The translations under genes were made by a program, and so were the position numbers. A model generated the notes under the pieces. It did not search any database, was not told the DNA's origin, and saw nothing but the letters and a program-made list of their open reading frames with translations. A stretch of 35,718 nt of DNA from Nonomuraea aridisoli (GTDB lineage: Bacteria; Actinomycetota; Actinomycetes; Streptosporangiales; Streptosporangiaceae), in the NCBI RefSeq assembly GCF_003236395.1, contig NZ_POUD01000072.1:1-35718 (forward strand), given 5' to 3'. This document shows positions 23,965 through 32,100 of the stretch, piece after piece. The number at the start of each line of letters is the position of its first letter. Positions within the stretch are counted from its first letter, which is position 1.

Positions 23965-25281
23965 ATGAGAGCCAGGCAGCCGCGACCACCAGCCCAGCAG
24001 GTCATTGCGGCGGCGACCGCAGCCAGGGCACGTCGCATAGCCAAAGTCGCAGACGAGACTCCTCTGCCTGCCCCGCCCCGCTCGGGGCAGGCGGCGTGGC
24101 GGTGGATACGCCGACTACTGTGGCTCATCCCCCTGCTGGTGGTGATCGCCGGGGCCGCCGCTGTAGCGGCGACCGACCAGACAATCCCGAACTGGGGACG
24201 CTGGACCCTGGCCGGTACCGCCCTGGCCAGCGCCTCCGTCCTCGGCATCGCCGTCCTCATCGGGCCGGTCGCGCGCCGCCTGGCAGGCGATCGCCGCCCA
24301 CTCACCCAGGCCGAGCGCCAGCAGATGACCGCCACCGAACGCCTGGAGGCCGTCAACGCCGCCCGCCACACCCTGATCCAGGCCGCCACGGGGCTGGTCG
24401 TCATCGGCGGCGTCGTCTTCACCGCGCAGGGCTTGTGGTACACCGCGCAGTCCCTCGACGCCTCCCAGCAGGCCCAGCGGACCGCCGAGCAGGGGCAGAT
24501 CACCGACCGGTACACCAAGGCTGTGGAACAACTCGGCTCCACCAAGATGGATGTTCGTCTGGGTGGCATGTACGCCCTGGAACGGCTCGCGAAAGACTCC
24601 CCGCGCGACCATCAGACCGTTTACGACGTGCTGGCCGCGTTCGTTCGCGAGCACGACCCCAAGCCCAGCACCCGCAGCGAGGATCTGCCCAGGATGCCCG
24701 CCACTGACATGCAAGCCGCGATGACCATCATCGGCCGTCGAGACACCACCCAAGATGTGCGTGCGCCCAGCCTGTTCCTGATCCGCATTCCTGGTACAGA
24801 CCTGTCCGGTGCGAACCTGTCCGGGGCGGAACTGTCCGCATCGGAACTGTCTGGCACGAACCTGGCCCGCGCGAACCTGATCGACACGCACCTGAACGGC
24901 ACGGACCTCTCCTTCGCGTTCCTGCATGGCGCGCGCCTGACTCGCGCGCACCTGAACGGCGCGGTCCTGACCAACGCGCACCTGACTAACGTGGACCTGA
25001 CCGGCGCGGACCTGAGTAACGCGGTCCTGACCGGCGCGGACCTGACCGGCACTGACCTAACCGGCGCGAACCTAACCGGCACTGACCTAACCGGCGCGAA
25101 CCTAACCGGCGCGAACCTAACCGACGTGGAACTGAGAAGCGCAAACCTGAACGGCGCGGACCTGAGAAGCGCGAACCTGACCGGCGCGGACTTGACCGGC
25201 GCGGACCTGAGAACCGTACGGGGAGTCACCGAGAACAAAATCCGGAAAGTGGCCCATGTTGATACGACCACGAAATTCTGA
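23965..25281 (+). CDS. Membrane-anchored pentapeptide-repeat protein
   Basis: This 438-residue protein has a basic N-terminus, three hydrophobic segments ('LLWLIPLLVVIAGAAAV', 'LAGTALASASVLGIAVLIG' and 'IQAATGLVVIGGVVFTAQ') and a helical linker 'TDRYTKAVEQLGSTKMDVRLGGMYALERLAKDS'. Then come about 29 pentapeptide repeats of the A(D/N)LxG type (about residues 275-420), which fold as a right-handed quadrilateral beta helix. Such domains mimic DNA or act as protein-binding scaffolds. This membrane-anchored architecture recurs in actinobacteria without known function. I prefer ATG 23965 because the preceding in-frame codons from GTG 23875 lack the GC third-position bias; the ribosome site is weak either way. 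The gene appears intact although its neighbours are decayed. Confidence 0.85.
   Translation: MRARQPRPPAQQVIAAATAARARRIAKVADETPLPAPPRSGQAAWRWIRRLLWLIPLLVVIAGAAAVAATDQTIPNWGRWTLAGTALASASVLGIAVLIGPVARRLAGDRRPLTQAERQQMTATERLEAVNAARHTLIQAATGLVVIGGVVFTAQGLWYTAQSLDASQQAQRTAEQGQITDRYTKAVEQLGSTKMDVRLGGMYALERLAKDSPRDHQTVYDVLAAFVREHDPKPSTRSEDLPRMPATDMQAAMTIIGRRDTTQDVRAPSLFLIRIPGTDLSGANLSGAELSASELSGTNLARANLIDTHLNGTDLSFAFLHGARLTRAHLNGAVLTNAHLTNVDLTGADLSNAVLTGADLTGTDLTGANLTGTDLTGANLTGANLTDVELRSANLNGADLRSANLTGADLTGADLRTVRGVTENKIRKVAHVDTTTKF
25051..25110 (+). repeat. Perfect tandem 30-bp duplication inside the pentapeptide array
   Basis: Bases 25051-25080 and 25081-25110 are identical. Each unit encodes two pentapeptides (T-D-L-T-G A-N-L-T-G). 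The flanking 15-bp units are near copies, so the array grows and shrinks by unit duplication. CRISPR is excluded because there are no spacers. Confidence 0.9.
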
Positions 25282-25394
25282 TCGCAACTGGGCCGTGACC
25301 TGCGGCGAAGCCGCTCGTTTGGGCCGAGTGACACGATTCTTACCGCTGGGCCTACTGGCGGGTGTCGTGCTCAGGGAGGACCTGCGACTCGGAG

Positions 25395-25592
25395 GGGACG
25401 GCTGGCCGAACCCGTCGAGCCACGCTGAGGGCCGGTAGACGGCCCAGTGCGGGGTGCAGTGCTGGTGCGGCGTGGAGGTCCATTCGGAGCCGTGCGGCCT
25501 AATGTTCAGTGCGTGCGGCACATCCGAGATGCGCCAGCCCTCGTCCAGGAACCGTTGGGCGGCGGAGAGTGCCCACGCGGGATGTCGGTCAT
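25395..25592 (-). pseudogene. Remnant of a short replication-module gene
   Basis: After the ATG at 25592, which overlaps the previous stop (ATGA), the start frame ends after 28 codons. The next frame reads 'WALSAAQRFLDEGWRISDV', then 'PHALNIRPHGSEWTSTPHQH', a repeat of the A-L-x-x-R-P-x-G motif found in the adjoining initiator-like gene. A frameshift within the first eight codons would join them. It is probably a paralogous or accessory module of the same element. Confidence 0.45.
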
Positions 25593-26763
25593 CGTGACCA
25601 CCTCTCGCTGTAGCTGATAGGGCCGCCAAGCCGGTTCTGGTTGGCCTGCTCGTACGCCTCGCGGCGGGCGCGTTGCTCGGTGAGCAGCGCGGCGTGCTCG
25701 GCCGCGCGCTGCTGGACCGGCCAGGGGGTGACGAACTGCCCGCCTGGGGTGATCCACCCGACAGGCGGTGCCGGATCCAGCTCGGGAGCCAGCGCGGGGG
25801 CTGGGTGTGGATGTGGGGGGTGCCGTCGGGCCGGTGATCGAGGGCGTACCGGATGTCGCTGATGGTCGCGCCAAGCTCGAACGCGGGCCGCAGCACGCTG
25901 CGCAGGTGCCGGGCCGACAGGCGACGGAAGAGCGGCAGGTCGCGGATCAGCCGTTCACACGCTGCGAGCCGATCCTTCCTGGTGAACGGCGTGACGGTCG
26001 CTGGCCAGTCGCTGGCGGGTGTCGGGGGCGCGGTGCGTCGTCTCGCGCGCGCGTTACGGGGAGTCTCCTCACCTACAGCAAGGGGGGAGGGTTTGGGGGT
26101 GCAAGATCCATCCACAGGCGCGCTGCCTGCGGAAACAGCAGACACCAGCTCCAGGTGCGGGCGGGTCGGCATGGTCTCGCACGGCCACGGAACCTCCTCC
26201 GCGCTCGCGGGCGTGACCGTCGCGGGCTCCGCGAGGTCGGCCTCGTCGGCCTCGAGGATCGCGGTCGGGATGATCAGCAGGTACTGGGCGGCCTCGTTGC
26301 CTCACCCGTCGTCGTCCAGCCCGTGCCGGGTGCCCTTCCTGTAGCGAACGGTGGTGCCGGGCACCGCGCGGGCCAGCAGCCCGGCCTTGATGAACCACGC
26401 GTACAGGTTCGCGACGGTCCGCTCCGACAGCCCGAGGTCGGCGGCCAGGTGCTGCCAGGTAGCACCCTTCTTCGGCGCGGTCAGCATCGCCCACGTCGAG
26501 CGGCGCATCAACTGCCAGGCGAACCGCAGAGCGTTCCGCATCCAGTCGGCGCGGCGGCCGGCGGCCTCGACGAGATACTGCACCGCCTCGGACCACAAGC
26601 CGTGCTCGGGCGCGAGGATATGCCCGTCCGGGATCAGCGGACGAGGCTCGCCACCGGCCGGACGATCGGGGGCCGGGGGCGATGGGGACGCGACTGTCCC
26701 GCACGCGACGGGTTCCGGGCATGCTGGGGCAGCCGCTTGGGCGCGTGCTATGGGCAGCTCCAA
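25589..26763 (-). pseudogene. Replication-initiator-like helix-turn-helix protein of a mobile element, broken
   Basis: Read on the minus strand, the frame from about 26763 contains a winged-helix segment 'ATWQHLAADLGLSERTVANL', then 'YAWFIKAGLLARAVPGTTVR'. It is cut by a TGA at 26302-26304 (after GLDDDG) and continues in the same frame as 'GNEAAQYLLIIPTAILEADE' to 'RLSARHLRSVLRPAFELGAT', then 'ISDIRYALDHRPDGTPHIHT' and 'WIRHRLSG'. At about 25770 the meaningful frame shifts to 'WITPGGQFVTPWPVQQRAAE', ending at the TGA at 25589. The A-L-D-H-R-P-D-G and W-I-R-H-R-L motifs are what I recall from replication or HTH proteins of actinobacterial integrative elements and plasmids. At least two lesions make it a pseudogene. 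The true start is uncertain. Confidence 0.55.
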
Positions 26764-27375
26764 GCGTCACGGGTTTTGGCGCGCAGAAGCCCCCGGCAAC
26801 GGCTCGGGGCCGCTGCGCGAAACACTTCAGACGCGGTTTGTTGTGGAGGAAGCCGGACCGGCGACGCAGCCGCTCAGCTCACCTGGTTGGCCGCCTGGAG
26901 CTGAACGATCTGGTCGCGGGTATCGCAGCTTCGAGAGGGCCCCGTACGCGGGGCCTCTCCCCTCCGCCGCTCCCCTGCCATCCGGCACGGCTGCGACCGC
27001 GATCACGTCGACGTCGAGCGGGGCACGCTGCTGGGGTTCCGCGCCGGTTCACGATCACGGCGATGACGCCATTGCGAGGGGCGGAAACACGCGGACGGGC
27101 GCCGCATTTGCGTTCTGCGCTGCTGTCGTCACACGTCCTTCCCCGATCACAAGACCCCCTAAGGACTGGCCAAAGGGTCCGTTTACGGATGGACCCTAGC
27201 GCGCCCGTCAACTGATAACCACTCCGCAGGACACAAATATTGACAGCACACACACAACTGCACAGGACGGCCCGAACACGTCGCGACGTACCCGACACCC
27301 ACCACGCCCGCGAAACCCGCTCCAGCGCCCGCACACGCCCGCACAGACCCCGTCCCACGATCACCGGCCAGCACC
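26764..27375. other. 612-bp stretch without a recognisable gene
   Basis: Open frames here have random third-position composition and no recognisable motifs. The only clear structures are the terminator-like hairpin at 26933-26959 and a 7-bp inverted repeat AGGGTCC...GGACCCT near 27172-27196. It probably represents decayed island DNA upstream of the initiator-like pseudogene. Confidence 0.6.
26933..26959. terminator. Terminator-like hairpin in the island
   Basis: GAGAGGgCCCCG and CGGGGCCTCTC pair over 11 bp with one bulged G and a 4-nt loop. It lies between the membrane/coiled-coil remnant and the initiator-like pseudogene, where it would end minus-strand transcription of the former. Confidence 0.5.
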
Positions 27376-27694
27376 TTAGAGACCCGCGTGCTTGCGCAGC
27401 TCGGCCGCTTCACGCGACCCGGCCAGCACATGACTGGTCGCCACCAGCAGCGCCGCGCGCAGCTCCAACTGGCCGCGCACCTCCCGCGCCACCGCGGCCG
27501 CCGCCGCCACCCGCTCCAACTCCTGGCCCTTCAACGCGGCAAGCGCCTGCTCCAGTTGCTTGTCATGCCACCACAGCAGCGCCGCGGCCCTCCAGCACGA
27601 CTAGCTCCGCCAGCACGGCCACCACCACCAGCGGCACCACGACCGCCACATCGGCCGGCGCCCCGGCCACACCAGCAGCTGCGACCAGTGCCAC
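27376..27694 (-). pseudogene. Frameshifted membrane plus coiled-coil protein
   Basis: The minus-strand frame from about GTG 27694 reads a hydrophobic segment 'DVAVVVPLVVVAVLAELVVL' then 'EGRGAA' and ends at a TGA. A different frame begins at the same place and reads 'LLWWHDKQLEQALAALKGQE', then 'LERVAAAAAVAREVRGQLEL' and 'RAALLVATSHVLAGSREAAE', ending at the TAA at 27376-27378. A one-base slip at about 27575-27590 joins a membrane helix to a long heptad-like helix. Both halves have high third-position GC, so this was a real gene. The product is unknown; it may be a mobile-element membrane protein. Confidence 0.5.
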
Positions 27695-27871
27695 AGCACT
27701 ACTGCTATGGCCCTTGTACCTCCGCCCCGAAAGCGCCAGCTGGTGTGTCCGACCAGGGCCGCTGCCATACAGGAGAGGTTTCTGTTACCTGACGGTCACT
27801 CCCCCAACGCTCCAGCCGTAACTACCTTCTGCAATCGGAAAAGACTTTCCGTAGCCAAGCTGGAGGCGGCC

Positions 27872-28290
27872 ATGTCTCTTCCTGCACATCACGTCCCATC
27901 GGCGCTGGTCATCGGTGCGGTCATAGCCTCCGGTTCGCCCGCTGCAACCGACAACGGTCATGCTGCATGACGCAGTCACCGCCGTGCCCACAGTGGGCGA
28001 ATCCCGGGACGGTTACGCCTGCACATCGTTTCGGCGCTGGAGAGACAGCGCCTGCGACGGCTGCGCCGCCCGACAAGAGGTCCTCATCAAGGAGGCCATC
28101 AACCCCAGGTTGGCTCCAGATGCGAGATCGCCAGCGACGCATGGCACTCTTACTACGACGACGTCACCGTAACGGATGCCTCAACGCTCGACATCGACCA
28201 CATGGTGCCGCTAGTTGAAGCCTGGGATTCAGGCGCTTATGCCGCCGGACGAAGCAGTCTGCGCCGGGTGAGCTGGCGGCAGGGCACCAA
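27872..28290 (+). pseudogene. Secreted HNH/DUF1524-type nuclease, frameshifted and truncated
   Basis: An ATG at 27872 with GGAGG 5 nt upstream begins a signal-peptide-like 'MSLPAHHVPSALVIGAVIAS'. A frameshift near 27965 moves to 'VGESRDGYACTSFRRWRDSA', then 'CDGCAARQEVLIKEAI'. A second slip in a C-run near 28108 moves to 'SRCEIASDAWHSYYDDVTVT' and 'DASTLDIDHMVPLVEAWDSG', which carries the D-I-D-H-M-V-P-L core of secreted HNH nucleases. The usual S-N-R-S-K-x-D-x-x-P-A-x-W C-terminus is missing and replaced by transposase sequence. It is clearly non-functional. Confidence 0.7.
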
Positions 28291-28770
28291 TAAGAGCAAG
28301 GGCAACCCGCCAAAATGCGCTCACGCTTCATCGTGCTGCGGGTGCGGCCCGCCCACCGCGACATCGCCCGAGACAGTGAGGGGCATCTGCCCGAATGCCG
28401 GCTCCTGGCCGATTGGCCACCCGGCGAGCCGGAGCCCTCCGGCTACTTGCTGTCTACCCCTCCAGCAGGCATCCAGCTGCGGGATCTAGTCCGCCTGGCG
28501 AAGATCCGCTGGCGGATCGAGCACGACTACCGCGAACTGAAGACCGGCCTGGGCCTGACCTACTGCGAAGGACGCTCCTTCACCGGCTGGCATCGCCATG
28601 TCACCCTGTCTTCGGCCGCCCATCTGTTCCTCACCGAACCCCGGCTGTCGAGCCCTAAAGCGGCTGGGGCGGCCTGACCTTCTACAAGGTCCTGCTCATG
28701 CTCTAGGCCCTGTTAGCCACCTGAACAGGCTGATGCCCCACCTGCCATTCACGACGACCATGACGAACTA
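28240..28770 (+). mobile_element. IS701-family transposase, C-terminal remnant
   Basis: From ATG 28315 the frame reads 'MRSRFIVLRVRPAHRDIARD', then 'WPPGEPEPSGYLLSTPPAGI', 'LVRLAKIRWRIEHDYRELKT' and 'GLGLTYCEGRSFTGWHRHVT', the C-terminal half of the DDE domain of IS701-type transposases with the Y-R-E-L-K Glu. Upstream, 'RRVSWRQGT' in another frame also belongs to it, so the junction with the HNH remnant lies near 28240-28260. After a stop at 28675-28677, another frame continues 'LTFYKVLLML*ALLAT*TG*' and 'CPTCHSRRP*', the normal transposase tail with four stop codons. The N-terminal half, the terminal repeats and target-site duplications are not visible. Confidence 0.72.
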
Positions 28771-28804
28771 ACAAAATACTACTAGGCGCGTGCGCGCTTA
28801 CTTT

Positions 28805-29074
28805 CTACCTGCGTCGTCTCCGGTGGTTCAGCCGCCGTTCTCTGTAGATGACAGTGCTGGCCGCCAGGGCTGCCCCCACCGCCACGCTAATCGCTGGCAC
28901 AAAAGTGTCGAGTGGCCGTATTAGGATCATCCACCCAAGCCCAGCAAGTATTAGTAATACTCCCACCGCTATCGATATGCGCATCCGCGTCCGCACCGAT
29001 GATCGAAGAAATACAGATTTTGCCAGAACGATAACGATCACCATTATCGCCGCGAGTAGGAGAATAGACGTCAT
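28805..29074 (-). CDS. Small membrane protein, function unknown
   Basis: This 89-residue protein has an N-terminal hydrophobic helix 'SILLLAAIMVIVIVLAKSVF', a second pair 'ISIAVGVLLILAGLGWMILI' and 'FVPAISVAVGAALAASTVIY', and an Arg-rich tail ending RRRRR. AGGGGTG lies close before the ATG at 29074. It follows the giant LamG gene on the same strand, but an 18-bp terminator hairpin separates them, so it is expressed by read-through or from its own promoter. Codon use is AT-richer, like the adjacent part of the giant gene, so the two probably arrived together. No homologous family is recognised. Confidence 0.65.
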   Translation of the reverse strand: MTSILLLAAIMVIVIVLAKSVFLRSSVRTRMRISIAVGVLLILAGLGWMILIRPLDTFVPAISVAVGAALAASTVIYRERRLNHRRRRR

Positions 29075-29100
29075 TACACCCCTATATGTCGGTGGAAGAA

Positions 29101-29153
29101 AGCCATCGCCGCATGAGGCTCTGACGATCCTAGCTCCTCATGCGGCGATGGCT
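29101..29153 (-). terminator. Intrinsic terminator of the giant LamG gene
   Basis: A perfect 18-bp stem (AGCCATCGCCGCATGAGG at 29101-29118 with its complement at 29136-29153) around a 17-nt loop. It begins 6 bp after the stop codon of the giant gene and is followed on that strand by the T-rich TTTCTTCC. Confidence 0.88.
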
Positions 29154-29159
29154 GCTCCG

Positions 29160-32100
29160 TCAATTATCCTTCACGCCCCACGGGTCCGTCCATTTAGTTT
29201 CCGCAGCCGCATCCACGGGCTTATCGGGAAAGTCCGGATCCTTATAGGACAGCTGCATTGTCGCAGCTACAGTGTGACGGAACCACGTCATAACGCAGGC
29301 GCCACATTCACCATAGGCAAGAGTAGGAGTAGGAATCTCCAGCGCTCTCTTGCCGCGCCCCCCATCGATCTTAAATTCGCCACAGTTGGAGCTTTGGGTG
29401 AAGTGGACGTCTACGGGGAGCGGAGAATGCGTAATTGAGACGCCCAAGCCGATCTGCTTGAAACACGCTTTACTGCTCAGGGTGATCTTAAGGTTGTCGA
29501 GGACTTTTTTGTTATCCCTCTCGAACGCCGTGGTGTAATACAGCTTGGTCCAAGCACGAAGCTTGCTCAGATTCCAACGGGTGAGCGGCGTCGGGTCTAT
29601 GGCACTCTTGCCGGGTTTCCACGCGGACTCGCCGACCACTGCGAGTTGGAGGCCCTTGACCTTGTAGTTACGGTTCGAAACGTACAGGCAGACGTATGTG
29701 CATGGGGCAGGCCCTGATCCGCAGCCGGAAGCGACTATGGCTGCCGCTCCCGCGCGTGCGGTACAACCGCCCGCATCATCGAGGTCCATATGGTCGGTCG
29801 AATCCTCGTAGGCGGGGTTGGGAGCCTGGATCTCCGTCATATTTCCGCAGCGGTCGAATACGTGGATAGAAATTGTAGATTCGATGGGCTCCACCTGGCC
29901 CGAAGCTTGCGCGATCTTTGCGGGATGCGTCGATGTGGGGGTGAGGGTCCAAGTTCGGGTCACCTTGGCTATCACGCGAATGGTCTCGTCAGGGCCTTGT
30001 TGGACAACTGCGTCGTCGATCACCGTCGAGGAGTTAGAGCGGACATCGCCGCCACGGGTTATGGCCTCCCTCGTCTGGACGAGCGGAGAATTAAGCAAGG
30101 AAAGCTTGGCAGTGCTGGGTGCGCTTGCGCTAACGCCAGGAGCGTCCCAAACGGTTGTGGCGGAACCGTCCAGAACAGCGTCTTGGGATTGATAGTAGTT
30201 TTTAACGCGCTTAATGTACTCTTCGCCGGCCTCGCCGGTTGCCTGAGCATCCCTTGCCTCTGCAGGAGGGGTGTCAAGGAACGGGATACATGGCTGCTGC
30301 TGTCCCGAAGTCGGTTGGGGGGGAGGCGGAACAGCCTCGGGTGTAACGGAAGCCGTCTCCCAGCCGCTGGCGCCAAAGGCTGTCTTGGCTCTCACCTTCA
30401 CCGAGTAGGTCTCCCCGTTGGCGAGTCCTGTGATAACTGCATACGGGTCCTGGACCGCTATGCTTTTTATGGTGCTGCCACTGCTATCGGCGATCTCGAC
30501 ATCGTAGTTATCCAGCATAGCCAGACTACCGTTGCTTACCGGTAGCCCCCAACTGGCGGTCGCGGCGCCATCTCCTGGTACCGTAATTAAATTCAAAACA
30601 TTGCTGGGAGGGCCGGCTGGCACATACGTTACCGCCAAGGATGGCTGCTCCGCGTCTGCGGGGTCGGCGAAAGTGACTGTCTCCTCCGTATTAGAGGTAA
30701 GCATGAGCCATTGGAACGTGCTGTCGCCGATATCGGCTTGCGGACCACTCAAGGGAAATGAATAGGGAGAAGTGCTGGTGTCCGCTCCCGTGGCCAGTTC
30801 CGAACCTTGGCTGTCGTTAGTAACCGCGTCTTTTAATGGCGTCGCCGTGATTACGCTGTCCGCAGGGCAGGTGCCCGACAGACATCGTGGAGTCCCGAGT
30901 TTGAGAAGCGATGTCTTGATCAGAGCACCGTCAGGAAGTTCGTCCAGTTTGAACCCAATGACGGTGGCCGACTTTTCAGTGCCAGCGCCGCCGATGTGCA
31001 TGGTGACCGAGTCTGTCACGATGCAAGGCGCCCCGTCGCAGGCAGTGGGGTCGGTCTTGGCCGTTTTAATGACGAAGCTGTCCTTGCCCAGCGTCAGGTG
31101 CCGGACGTCCTCAGTAGGAGGCGGCGGCGGTGTGCCGGGCGTGGTGAAGGAGAGCGGGGCGGTCTTCGCGGTGCAGACCTCTGCACCATTAATGACTTCT
31201 TGTGTGCTGCCGGATCCGTCGGAGCTGGAGGCTGTCTGAGCGGGATTTGAGTAAAGGTTGCTGATCTCCTCAGCGGTAAGAGCTTTCTGGTAGAGCCGTA
31301 CTTCGTCGATGGCGCCCTTGAGGAAATTGGTCAGCGTTCCATTCGCCTTAGTGCGGCCGATCTGGACCTTGCTGGTGGCGTTCCAGCTGCTGTTGAAAGT
31401 GGTCTCAGCGTTGAGAACGCCGTTCACGTAGAGCCGCATCTTGCCGGCGGTGGAGTCATAGACGCCGACCAGATGGGTCCACTCGTTGGCGATCGCGTTT
31501 TGGGTGGACAGGGCGCGGAGAGGTGTGGCGTTGGTGGTGTCGGTCTGGTAGGTCACCATGCGCCATTTCTTGTCGCCCGGAGAGTAGGCGAGTTTGAAAG
31601 CGCTGTTGACCGCTCCGTCTTGGCTGACGATGGCGTGGTCGGCGGTGATGTTGTCGATGCGCGCCCACGCCGAGACGGTGTAGCTGGAGTTGGTGTTGAT
31701 CACCGGTCCGTTGGTGACTCCGTAGCTCGAGGTGCTCCCGCTGAGCTGCAGGCCGGACTGGCTCTTGCCTGTTCCCCATGTGGCCCCGGTGAGGGTTGCG
31801 GAGTGGTTGTTGCCGGAGGAGTCGGCCGCGGTCGTTCCCGTCGCCTCGTCGAACGACCAGCGCGCCTTCAGCTCAGGACTGGGGGTGGGTGTCGGGGTAG
31901 GCGTCGGGTCAGGGTCGGGGTCTGGTGCTGTGCTGACCTCGCCGACACAAGCCGACATTTGCCAGGTGTAGGCGGTGCCCGGCTGAACAGTGTTGGCCGG
32001 CACCTGGAAGGAGGCCCGCTCTCCGCCGTTGACGGTACGAACTCCCAGCGGGGCCGAGCCGACCGGTGTCCCGTTGTTGTCGTACAGGTAGTACTTGGCG

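Noticed and set aside
24790..25230. Regular 15-bp repeats considered as a CRISPR array
   Set aside because: There are no spacers. The repeats encode A(D/N)LxG pentapeptides in one open frame.
26302..26304. In-frame TGA considered as a recoding or selenocysteine site
   Set aside because: A second lesion (frameshift near 25770) lies in the same gene, no selenocysteine-type hairpin is seen just downstream, and the surroundings are full of pseudogenes.
28315..28677. 121-codon ORF as an intact small gene
   Set aside because: It is an internal piece of an IS701-type transposase, with both its N-terminal half and its natural tail in other frames or broken.
23490..28790. tRNA gene or duplicated attachment site flanking the island
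   Set aside because: I searched by eye for tRNA-like 3' ends and direct repeats at both edges and found none that I could support.
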